A DNA stretch of 27,377 nucleotides from Schoenoplectus triqueter (Eukaryota; Streptophyta; Magnoliopsida; Poales; Cyperaceae), in NCBI GenBank assembly GCA_964058805.1, contig CAXKVV010001046.1, forward strand, positions 1-27,377. Reading direction: 5' to 3'. Made by a program: the position numbers and the translations under genes. The stretch's first letter is position 1, and each line of letters starts with the position of its first letter. The notes below the pieces were generated by a model that was not told the DNA's origin, searched no databases, and saw only the letters and a program-made list of their open reading frames with translations. Below, piece after piece: positions 20,640 through 27,377 of the stretch.

Positions 20640-20948
20640 ATGGCAGGCGAGCAACGAGATGAGAATATCATAATTTATCTCCCTGAAGACAAACATCGGA
20701 CACATTATAGTCAGGCACAGGTACATTATATTCTTAAAAATAATAATAAAATACATATATACGAGAAGCTAATTATGAAATGAAAATTACAGAGAGATAA
20801 CAATATCATTCGTTTCCGCACTCACCGTCCCACGATACCATACATCTCGCACATTCAGAGTAGGTTGCGAGTTATGGGATTTCTTCATCTCGCCAGATTG
20901 CGTGAGATTTATGTCCAAGAAGCGGAATTACGTTCATACGAGCTGTAA
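20640..20948 (+). CDS. Short two-exon gene resembling the start of a plant mobile domain (PMD) protein, 78 aa
   Basis: Exon 1 is 20640-20720 (ATG, 27 codons, starting MAGEQRDENIIIYLPEDKHR). Exon 2 is 20793-20948 (51 codons plus TAA), joined in frame across a 72-bp GT-AG intron. The joined product has HRTHYSQAQRDNNIIRFRTH and then LRVMGFLHLARL. This follows the pattern at the start of aminotransferase-like PMD proteins: an HRS..W.. segment, then a GVLR.R.H segment, then LRRMGFYG..RL. It stops where the family normally continues into the ALxERWRPETHTFH region, so it is a fragment of about 80 residues against the several hundred usual. PMD proteins (MAIN/MAIL1 family) act in silencing and genome stability, and related domains are carried by plant transposons. 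The gene converges on the transposase gene. It could be a remnant, or the exon could be chance on the strand opposite a lost transposase exon. Confidence 0.5.
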
Positions 20949-21014
20949 TTATTGAAACAAATACAAAAGATATCACGATATGTTAAAAATTTTGTAAAAT
21001 ATAGTAAAATAATA

Positions 21015-23231
21015 TCAACACGAACCTGCTTTGTCGTCACGTTTTGCCAAGATGTCATCAATTTTTTTTGGCCATTGCTTGCATGCTCTATGCAGGTTCA
21101 TTGCTTCCATTTCCCTCTTATCGAACCATTTAGCACATTTATACCATGTTCCCTCCACAATTGCTGCAACCGGTAAAGTTCGTTCAACTCTGAAGACGCT
21201 ATTCAGAGCTTCAGAACCATTGCTGGTCATTATACCCCATCGATGTCCTCCATCATACGTTTGTGCCCACGAAGCAAAATTAGGAGGTTCTTTATCATCA
21301 TTTTCTAATCTTCTGCCGACTTTTTTTAAAAAATCATAAGCTTTTCTATTTGATTTCCTCAAAATTCGCCATCTTTCTACGAAACGACGCGGTTTCTTTT
21401 TGTTCGCTAGTCTTCTTCGGAAATCATCTCTGAGATTATCTTCTTTCTTTCCAGTTTTTCCGGCTTCCTTATATAAATTCTCTGCGACGTGTTGCATGCA
21501 ATACCGGTGTACCGCCTCTCCATGTTGTACAGACCATCCCAAATGCGGTCGCTCAAAAACTCCCTTTATTCCCCTATGACGGTCGGATATAACACATATT
21601 TTCATATTACATTGGATCACTTCATTACGGACCCATCGCATGAACCAACCCCAATTGTCCACATTTTCTGCATCCACGATTCCAAATGCTAGAGGAATGA
21701 TTTTATTCTCTGCATCGTATCCACACGCCATCAATAATCTACCCTTATAACGACCCGATAAGAATCCAACGTCAATAGTTATAACGGGTCTTAAATGTTT
21801 AAACGCTGCAATGCACGGTCCATAAGCCCAAACTATGGATTTAAATATTTTTACATTATTATCCGAAGTATCACACGTCAATAATTTAAATTTTGTACCT
21901 GGAGTAGTCCGAGCAATCGCCTCCAATATCTGTGGAAGCAATGTATATGATCCTTCCCAAGTGCCAAATAATTGTTCAATTGCTCTTTCTCGGCCACGCC
22001 AAAGTTTACCGTATGTCGGTGCCACACCGGGATATTTTGTTTCTATAATCATACCGATTTGTTGAACTGTTAGAGAGAGATCCTTCTTTAAATGTTGTCG
22101 AACACATCCTGCAATCAAATTAGATGTGAGTTGTAAGTGTTTGCGGTCTCCTGGTGGTCTTCTACAGTTGTGGGGGTTTTTATTTGTGATGATCCTCCAT
22201 GTGGTCGAGCCCTCTTCAGGTCTAGCGTATAATCTCCAAGGACAACTATCTTCTTTGCATTTAATAATAAGTCGTGTTTTACAACTTTCTTGTACCCAAC
22301 ATTGAACGTTTTTCCTAACACTCCAATCACAAATTACCCACTTTAAAGCCGATTTAGAAGCAAATATTCTATTTTCAGCTAACTCATCATCGAGTCCTAA
22401 AAGATATTCATTCGCGCCTAAACGGTCAAACATCTCAAAATTATTTAACGCTTCTACGGGATGGTGTCTCTCAGTTCGTCCGGTAACTAACAATGTGGTA
22501 TCACATCTCTGAATTTCCTCATCTTCAGATTCATCGATCGAAAAATCCGAGTGGTCAGTGTAATCCTCTCCTGTTTCTTCTTCATTTGAATAATACGGAC
22601 CGCCATCATCTTGCTCATCCTGATCATCACTTAATTCCATTATCGTTGGATCAACACTACTTCTGTCATCAATATTATCAGCTAAATTACAGCCAGACGT
22701 AGTACTACTACTACCGCCAAAAAAATTATATAGTGGCACCGCTGGGTTTGGTTGTTGATAAATTATATTGTTACTGTAAATAGCTGGATACGGATATAAA
22801 TTGGTTTGATCGTAGGTAGGATAGGAATTGGTTTGATCGTAGGTTTGATAGGAATGAGTTTGATCGAGGGTTGGATAGGAATTGGTTTGATCGTAGGTTT
22901 GATAGGAATTGGTTTGATCGAGGGTTGGATAGGAATTGGTTTGATCGTAGCTTTGATAGGAATTGGTTTGATCGAGGGTTGGATAGGAATTGGTTTGATC
23001 GTAGGTTTGATAGGAATTGGTTTGATCGAGGGTTGGATAGGAATTGGTTTGATCGAGGGTTGGATAGGAATTGGTTTGATCGTAGGTTTGATATGAATTG
23101 ATTTGATCGTGGGTTGGATAGAAATTGGTTTCATTCTGGTTTGAAAATATTCCCGTCAAAAATTTACTGCCGCTCGGTTGTTCTGCAGTATAATTTTCTT
23201 TATCGGGATTATAATTTAAATCTGGTAGCAT
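21015..23231 (-). CDS. mudrA: mudrA-type MULE transposase, 738 aa
   Basis: DDE transposase of the Mutator superfamily that would cut and reinsert its own element. The frame opens at the ATG at 23229-23231, about 50 nt after the expected start from a TATA box. Residues 40-147 are Y/Q/N/T-rich decapeptide repeats, and an acidic stretch follows (about 187-240). The MuDR-type DNA-binding zinc finger is at about 285-395, with C325-x4-C330 and H354-x-C356. The MULE catalytic domain (about 475-690) shows D487 in TIDVGFLSGRYKG, D550 in CVISDRHRGI, the C578/H581 pair in HRYCMQH and E674 in TSNGSEALNS, so the DDE triad is present. The frame ends at DDKAGSC. A splice donor (CAG/GTTCGT) lies at this point, but no downstream exon with a CxC...CxH SWIM finger was found. 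The product is either truncated or naturally SWIM-less. Confidence 0.93.
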   Translation of the reverse strand: MLPDLNYNPDKENYTAEQPSGSKFLTGIFSNQNETNFYPTHDQINSYQTYDQTNSYPTLDQTNSYPTLDQTNSYQTYDQTNSYPTLDQTNSYQSYDQTNSYPTLDQTNSYQTYDQTNSYPTLDQTHSYQTYDQTNSYPTYDQTNLYPYPAIYSNNIIYQQPNPAVPLYNFFGGSSSTTSGCNLADNIDDRSSVDPTIMELSDDQDEQDDGGPYYSNEEETGEDYTDHSDFSIDESEDEEIQRCDTTLLVTGRTERHHPVEALNNFEMFDRLGANEYLLGLDDELAENRIFASKSALKWVICDWSVRKNVQCWVQESCKTRLIIKCKEDSCPWRLYARPEEGSTTWRIITNKNPHNCRRPPGDRKHLQLTSNLIAGCVRQHLKKDLSLTVQQIGMIIETKYPGVAPTYGKLWRGRERAIEQLFGTWEGSYTLLPQILEAIARTTPGTKFKLLTCDTSDNNVKIFKSIVWAYGPCIAAFKHLRPVITIDVGFLSGRYKGRLLMACGYDAENKIIPLAFGIVDAENVDNWGWFMRWVRNEVIQCNMKICVISDRHRGIKGVFERPHLGWSVQHGEAVHRYCMQHVAENLYKEAGKTGKKEDNLRDDFRRRLANKKKPRRFVERWRILRKSNRKAYDFLKKVGRRLENDDKEPPNFASWAQTYDGGHRWGIMTSNGSEALNSVFRVERTLPVAAIVEGTWYKCAKWFDKREMEAMNLHRACKQWPKKIDDILAKRDDKAGSC
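22790..23116 (-). repeat. In-frame 30-bp tandem repeats in the transposase N-terminus
   Basis: About 11 copies of a 30-bp unit keep the reading frame and encode alternating decapeptides YQTYDQTNSY and YPTLDQTNSY. The two variants alternate for much of the array, so 60-bp double units were probably duplicated. Because 30 is a multiple of three, unit number can change without breaking the protein. Other open frames over this array on both strands are shadows of it. Confidence 0.95.
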
Positions 23232-23310
23232 TTTTGAAGAAAAATGGATGTTTGTTGTAATTGGATGTTGGTTGTTTTTTTGGTTGTGATAAATGAACCG
23301 ACGGGGCTGG

Positions 23311-23318
23311 TATTTATA
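23311..23318 (-). promoter_or_regulatory. TATA box of the transposase gene
   Basis: The minus strand reads GCTATAAATACC. This puts the TATA box about 80 nt before the ATG, giving a leader of roughly 50 nt. It lies directly inside the right palindrome array, the nearest palindrome centre being about 24 bp upstream. Confidence 0.7.
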
Positions 23319-23329
23319 GCAAAGATAGG

Positions 23330-23473
23330 CGCCACTGGCACTGGCGTGGTCTGAGGAAACGCGCCACTGCCAGTGGCGCGTTTGGTGAAAGACGCCACTG
23401 GCAGTGGCGCGTTTGTGAAAGACGCCACTGGCAGTGGCGCGTTTCCAAACGCGCCACTGGCAGTGGCGCGTTT
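23330..23473. repeat. Right subterminal array of five phased palindromes
   Basis: Five copies of a CGCCACTG-N-CAGTGGCG palindrome have centres at about 23338, 23370, 23401, 23431 and 23460, spaced 29-32 bp. The innermost has one mismatch. Copies at 23360-23380 and 23450-23470 are perfect over 21 nt, and the last extends to 27 nt with flanking AAA/TTT. The array is markedly GC- and CpG-rich within an AT-rich element. It overlaps the inner part of the right TIR and the upstream region of the transposase. Confidence 0.92.
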
Positions 23474-23557
23474 TGGTTCGTATTTTTGTAAATGAAATGT
23501 TCTCACTCTTATTATTAATATTATTATTTTATTAATTATTATTTATAATAAAAACTG
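23440..23557 (-). repeat. Right TIR of the MULE
   Basis: Inverted counterpart of 18982-19100. The terminal bases on the minus strand are CAGTTTTTATTATAAATAAT, directly bounded by the target duplication CGAAATCTC at 23558-23566. Confidence 0.9.
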
Positions 23558-23566
23558 CGAAATCTC

Positions 23567-23923
23567 TGGTGCATGATGACGGTGGCTAAGATGAGAAGCA
23601 ACGTGATAAACTGCACCCAAAGCTCGGTAAGAAGGAAATCTATCGACTGAAGGAGGTGAAGATGATCAGGAAATGGGATCGCGTACCACCAATCTAGTGA
23701 ATGTCAGAATTATAAATCCCCTTTAATTTAGTCAGGTAGGAAAATGGGTGCAAGGGTGTAACGTTTTAGAATTTTAATACGGGCAAAGTAGGTTCTAATG
23801 ATTTACATATGAATGCTTCGAAAGTTGTAATGTAAGACTGTTTCGCGTAATACATGCCTACGGCCTTTCCTCAAAAAAACAAAAACGCGCAAAATAAAAA
23901 TAAAACAAACGAAATCATCGCAC
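23567..23923 (+). other. Upstream region between the MULE and SEC61 alpha
   Basis: This should hold the promoter and leader of SEC61 alpha, but no convincing TATA box, leader intron or in-frame ATG was found. The frame that continues into the conserved SEC61 region is open from 23802 without an ATG. An A-rich stretch (about 23873-23915) directly precedes the homologous coding sequence. The original promoter may be partly displaced beyond the MULE. Confidence 0.4.
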
Positions 23924-26900
23924 TGGTGGTTTTCGAGTTTTGCATCTTGTCAGACCATTTTTGGCATTTCTGCCTGAAGTGCAGAGTGCCGACAGAAAGA
24001 TCCCCTTTAGAGAGAAGGTGATTTACACTGTTATCTCGCTTTTCATCTTTCTCGTCTGTTCCCAGCTCCCTCTCTATGGAATCCACTCTACAACGGGTGC
24101 TGACCCGTTCTACTGGATGCGGGTAATCCTTGCGTCGAACCGTGGTACCGTTATGGAGCTGGGTATCACCCCGATTGTGACATCTGGACTAGTCATTCAA
24201 TTGTTGGTCGGTTCTAAGATCATAGAAGTCGACAACAGTGTCAGAGAGGATCGTGCATTACTGTAAGTGAAAGTCTCCTTGCCTTCAACAAATTGGATTT
24301 GGGTATCATCTATGTAAGTAAACAATAGTAAGCACATAGTACCAAATGGTCACAATATATTTGAGACATTTCATATGCCCAATTTTTATATAGTTTTACC
24401 AATAAATAGTGACCAACAAGGTCAAGTCAGATTTGCAATTATATTTGGGTTTATTCCGCAGATTACCTCTTAGAAGGGCTTCTTTTTGCTCGTTGAAACG
24501 TGTGAATGTTGCATGTCATTTTACAACAACAACAACAAAGCCTTTAATCCCAAATAAATTGGGGTAGGCTAGAAATAAAACCCAATCAAAAAGTATAAGA
24601 TCAAAGATCTAAAATATCAGTGATAATAATGAATATGATGAAAGAAAAAGAAAATAAATAAATAAAATAATAATAATAATAAATAAATAAAGATGATAAT
24701 GATAATGATGATGATAATATGCTAATAGTAATAGCAATAATAACAATAATAATAATAGTACAATAAACCTCTATTATAAAACCTATTTCTAAATCTTAAA
24801 ATCCTAAAAATCTAAGAATAGTTTTACAACAACAACAACAACAAAGCCTTTAATCCCAAATAAATTGGGGTAGGCTAGAAATGAAACCCAATCGGAAAAC
24901 AAATCTAAGAATAGTTTTAAAGCAGTAAATTTCAAATAGTTTCTGAAAGCCTTTTAATTATGAATTTTCCATAGGTATTTTAGTAATTGTATGAAAGCCT
25001 TTTAAAGGCTTTGTTGTTGTTGTTGTATACTTGTATTTGTGAGTTTGTTTTCTTATTGTATAGGTGAGTTACTTGTTCTTATGTAAAGATAATTGTGTTT
25101 ATATTTTTTTTGGCAGCAATGGTGCACAGAAATTGCTTGGTATATTGATAGCCATAGGAGAGGCTGTTGCATACGTTCTATCTGGGATGTATGGCAGTGT
25201 CAGCCAGCTTGGTACTGGCAATGCAATTTTGATCATACTTCAGCTTTTCTTTGCTGGTATCATTGTCATATGCTTGGATGAATTGCTGCAGAAGGGCTAT
25301 GGGTTGGGATCTGGTATCTCTCTCTTCATTGCCACCAATATCCGGTAATGTACTTGAATTATATCTTTTTGAAGCATGCATGCAAAATTTTGAGCCAATT
25401 TAGGGTTTTTTGATATGGCCAGTTTCAGAAATTGTAAAGCTAAGAAATTGATATGGATTTTATGGATCCAAGTTAAAACTTTTCAGCAGTTTTGGAGGAA
25501 ATTGCTGGAAATTTGTGCTCAGTCGGTTCTTATAAATTTTCCTAAATTGCCCAAATTTCAGTAAAGCCTTGATTATCCTCAAACTATCTTTCAGTAAAGC
25601 ACTGAAGAAGCCATATGAAAATGAAATGCTCCAAACTAAGTACAATGAAGTAACTTCATTGTTTTTAAATCAGAATATTTACTATAATGTTGGTCTGTAT
25701 TCTTCATATTGTCCAAGATCTCAAGATCAATGTGTCTATATCAGCCTTTTCAATCCTTATGTTTTGGTGAAGTTAAACATAACACTTAAATGCCACCATG
25801 TTAATGTCAACATTATAATAGAATATTAAACTAATCTCTTTATGGTGTCTTTGTCAACAATGCAGCGAGAACATCATATGGAAAGCCTTTAGCCCGACAA
25901 CAATCAACAGTGGTCGTGGTGCAGAGTTTGAGGGTGCTGTGATTGCTCTGTTCCACCTCTTAATAAGCCGAACTGACAAGGTGCGGGCCCTACGTGAGGC
26001 TTTCTACCGTCAGAACCTTCCCAATGTTACTAACCTCCTTGCTACTGTTCTTGTCTTCCTCATTGTAATCTACTTCCAGGTATGCATCTAATGTTTTTCC
26101 CACAGCTTGGGTTTACCATTGGCCTTAATGAAACTGGATTTAAGGAAAATTTATACGTTTAGGCTAACAGAGCCTTATGCTAAAAAAAAGGATAGTTCAC
26201 TAAATCACATTTTCCTATATAATTTGGTGTGATGCATTCATCATAATGTGTGATTCCTGCGATATACTTCCAGGGATTCCGTGTGGTCCTCCCAGTGCGT
26301 TCCAAGAATGCACGAGGTCAGCAGGGCTCTTACCCCATCAAACTCTTTTATACTTCCAACATGCCAATTATCCTTCAGTCTGCTCTTGTTTCCAACCTCT
26401 ATTTCATCTCTCAGGTAAATAACTGGTTCTATAATATTTTCTGCTGCCTATATTGAAGGTTTTGTCGATAATTTCTTGCATCTTCTAAACATCTTTGGGT
26501 CACTTAAGGAAAAATATTATGCCGGTGATGCAAAATATTGGTATATTCTTGTTTAAAAAAATGTCCTGGAACTTTTAATGGTGCAACTTCTATTTTTTGA
26601 TGATGCGTGTTTAGCGAGATAGTTTGGCTGAACTGGCGTTTATGAATCGTGCTTTAATGTACAGCCTTGTACTTCCATTTACTTCCTTAATGGATTCTCT
26701 AACTTCTATTAACGGTACAAGTATATTTTGGAGCTTATGCAAATTATGTTTTACTTACCAACAAAATAAATTATTGCTGTACCCAGTTATTATACAGGAG
26801 GTACAGTGGAAATTTCCTAGTAAATCTACTTGGCAAATGGAAGGAATCTGAGTACTCTGGTCAGTCTATTCCTGTTGGTGGTATTGCGTACTACATCACT

Positions 26901-27333
26901 GCCCCATCCAGGTTGTCTATCTATTTAACCACTCCTTTCTTTTTCAATGCAAAAAGAGGTTTGTGTGCACACCTGAATACTGTATCCCATAGCCCCAAAT
27001 ATTGTTGCAGGGCTATCTATAATAGTTTGTTCTTGTACAGCAGCATTTGAAGTTTTTTTTCCTTTGTTGCATCCATGGGTTTGGACTTTTTGATCAATAT
27101 TCCAGGAACAAAATTTTCATTATTGTGCTGTACAATATCAAGATTGTTTGGTCTCCAAAACTTCCCTGGGTTGATAGATCTTAATTCTGAACTGCAGCTT
27201 GGCTGACATGGCTGCAAACCCATTCCATACCCTCTTTTACATTGTTTTCATGCTATCAGCCTGTGCACTTTTCTCCAAGACTTGGATAGAGGTTTCTGGG
27301 TCATCTGCTCGAGATGTCGCCAAGCAACTTAAG
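23924..27333 (+). CDS. SEC61A: SEC61 alpha translocon subunit, 3'-truncated by the window; start disrupted (possible pseudogene)
   Basis: SEC61 alpha forms the protein-conducting channel of the ER membrane. Exons are about 23924-24262, 25117-25344, 25866-26079, 26274-26414, 26787-26911 and 27198-27333. All have GT-AG junctions and matching phases, covering about 400 of the family's roughly 475 residues. Recognisable blocks are [95 protein letters not shown] and [12 protein letters not shown]. The remaining C-terminal exon(s) lie beyond the window. Odd point: the family starts [11 protein letters not shown]. Here GGTGGTTTTCGAG is visible but is preceded by CGCACT rather than ATGGGT, and five T replace the expected four before GCATCTT, shifting the frame. 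Unusual residues (IQLLVGS, NIREN) occur at conserved sites. Either this copy is a young pseudogene, its start was remodelled, or the sequence has an error. Confidence 0.9.
24523..24600 (-). mobile_element. SINE-like 3' segment with (TTG)n tail, copy 1
   Basis: In SEC61 alpha intron 1. The minus strand reads a body ending in TAGCCTACCCCAATTTATTT, then a short stem and GGCTTTGTTGTTGTTGTTG. A (TTG)n tail after such a stem is typical of tRNA-derived plant SINEs. The same about 75-bp sequence recurs at 24826-24900. The 5' limit is unclear and may extend to about 24800 through the AAT-rich DNA. No tRNA-like A and B boxes were identified. Confidence 0.5.
24655..24775. repeat. AAT/GAT microsatellite in SEC61 alpha intron 1
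   Basis: Imperfect AAT, AAAT, GAT and AAC runs following the first SINE-like copy, with composition similar to the tract at 604-984. Confidence 0.8.
24826..24900 (-). mobile_element. SINE-like truncated insertion, copy 2, with 18-bp TSD
   Basis: The same sequence as copy 1 is flanked exactly by AAATCTAAGAATAGTTTT (24808-24825 and 24901-24918). A long direct repeat next to a (TTG)n tail is what target-primed reverse transcription leaves, so this is a 5'-truncated retrotransposed copy on the minus strand. It lies in SEC61 alpha intron 1, in antisense orientation to the gene. Confidence 0.75.
24993..25030 (+). repeat. Third (TTG)n tail remnant, opposite orientation
   Basis: Reads AAAGGCTTTGTTGTTGTTGT on the plus strand, the same 3' terminus as the two SINE-like copies but inverted relative to them. 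It is only a remnant of about 25-35 bases, 86 bp before SEC61 alpha exon 2. Confidence 0.6.
25345..25865 (+). other. SEC61 alpha intron 2, no other gene inside
   Basis: Bounded by GTAATG and a TGCAG acceptor. An 86-codon plus-strand frame at 25569-25829 has no coding character. No transposon ends were recognised. Confidence 0.85.
26415..26786 (+). other. SEC61 alpha intron 4, no other gene inside
   Basis: The donor is CAG/GTAAAT. The acceptor is CTGTACCCAG/TTATTATAC, chosen because it restores [10 protein letters not shown] after YFISQ in frame. The nearby ATACAG at 26793-26798 would delete LLY and shift the frame. Confidence 0.8.
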
Positions 27334-27377
27334 GTACAATTTCTATTTATTTGATTTCACACAATGTACAAGAATAC

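Larger units (their letters stand above)
18982..23557. mobile_element. Mutator-like element (MULE), 4,576 bp, 9-bp TSD CGAAATCTC
   Basis: The ends are inverted copies starting CAGTTTTTATTATAAATAAT; homology continues about 110 bp per side to AAAAATACGAA and the ACGCGCCACTGCC palindromes. The direct repeat CGAAATCTC flanks exactly (18973-18981 and 23558-23566), the Mutator hallmark, and its perfection suggests insertion was not ancient. Inside, left to right: a palindrome array, a GA-rich leader, a 1.16-kb minisatellite, a plus-strand PMD-like gene, a minus-strand mudrA-type transposase converging on it, a TATA box for the transposase and a second palindrome array. This convergent layout recalls maize MuDR (mudrA/mudrB), but here the second gene is PMD-like. 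Autonomy is doubtful because the transposase appears to lack a SWIM finger. Confidence 0.95.

Noticed and set aside
20793..20948. Minus-strand reading as a missing C-terminal transposase exon
   Set aside because: An acceptor-like AG is present, but the frames after it contain no CxC...CxH SWIM finger; the plus-strand PMD-like reading with a clean in-frame intron fits better, though not decisively.
22763..23134. Open frames in other phases over the transposase repeats (Ile/Pro/Lys-rich and Asn/Arg/Phe/Asp-rich)
   Set aside because: A 30-bp in-frame repeat keeps alternative phases open too. Only the frame continuing into the zinc finger and DDE domain is real.
23924..23942. An upstream intron ending at TTTTCGAG that would supply the SEC61 alpha start
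   Set aside because: The bases before that AG already spell the conserved GGFR part of the protein, which would then be coincidence; a lost ATG plus a one-base insertion is simpler.

Overview
The window is plant nuclear DNA, most probably from a eudicot. It is AT-rich, with GT-AG introns and two plant genes at conserved exon positions, and it is packed with class II transposons of the CACTA, Mutator-like (MULE), hAT-like and Tourist-like types. Species cannot be told from the sequence. Element boundaries come from terminal inverted repeats (TIRs) plus target-site duplications (TSDs) read directly from the bases.

Layout. 1-3626: a Tourist-like element carrying an AAT microsatellite, then a 2.25-kb CACTA element with 3-bp GAA duplications, holding what looks like a captured, exon-by-exon host gene fragment. 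3627-8400: gene-poor AT-rich DNA with an inverted-repeat element, and a hAT-like remnant into which a 462-bp MITE inserted. 8734-12961: a complete five-exon PP2C phosphatase of the POLTERGEIST-like group (594 aa), with an 18-G run downstream. 13796-18910: a chain of MITEs (one hAT, four MULE type with exact 9-bp duplications, one Tourist-like), a degenerate minisatellite and a diverged short repeat. 18982-23557: a 4,576-bp MULE with exact 9-bp duplications. 23924 to the window end: a multi-exon SEC61 alpha gene, cut by the window edge.

The MULE is the most interesting object. It carries a mudrA-type transposase on the minus strand and, facing it, a short two-exon gene resembling the start of a plant mobile domain (PMD) protein. 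Its ends bear arrays of GC-rich palindromes spaced about 30 bp apart, one of them a perfect 39-nt palindrome. A 1.16-kb minisatellite lies in the inferred 5'UTR intron of the PMD-like gene. The transposase has Y/Q/N-rich decapeptide repeats at its N-terminus and no visible SWIM zinc finger.

The MULE ends about 360 bp before the first recognisable SEC61 alpha exon. That exon has lost its ATG and carries one extra T relative to the conserved reading, so this SEC61 copy may be decaying or have a changed start, although the five following exons are clean. The PP2C and SEC61 genes are not functionally linked as far as the sequence shows.
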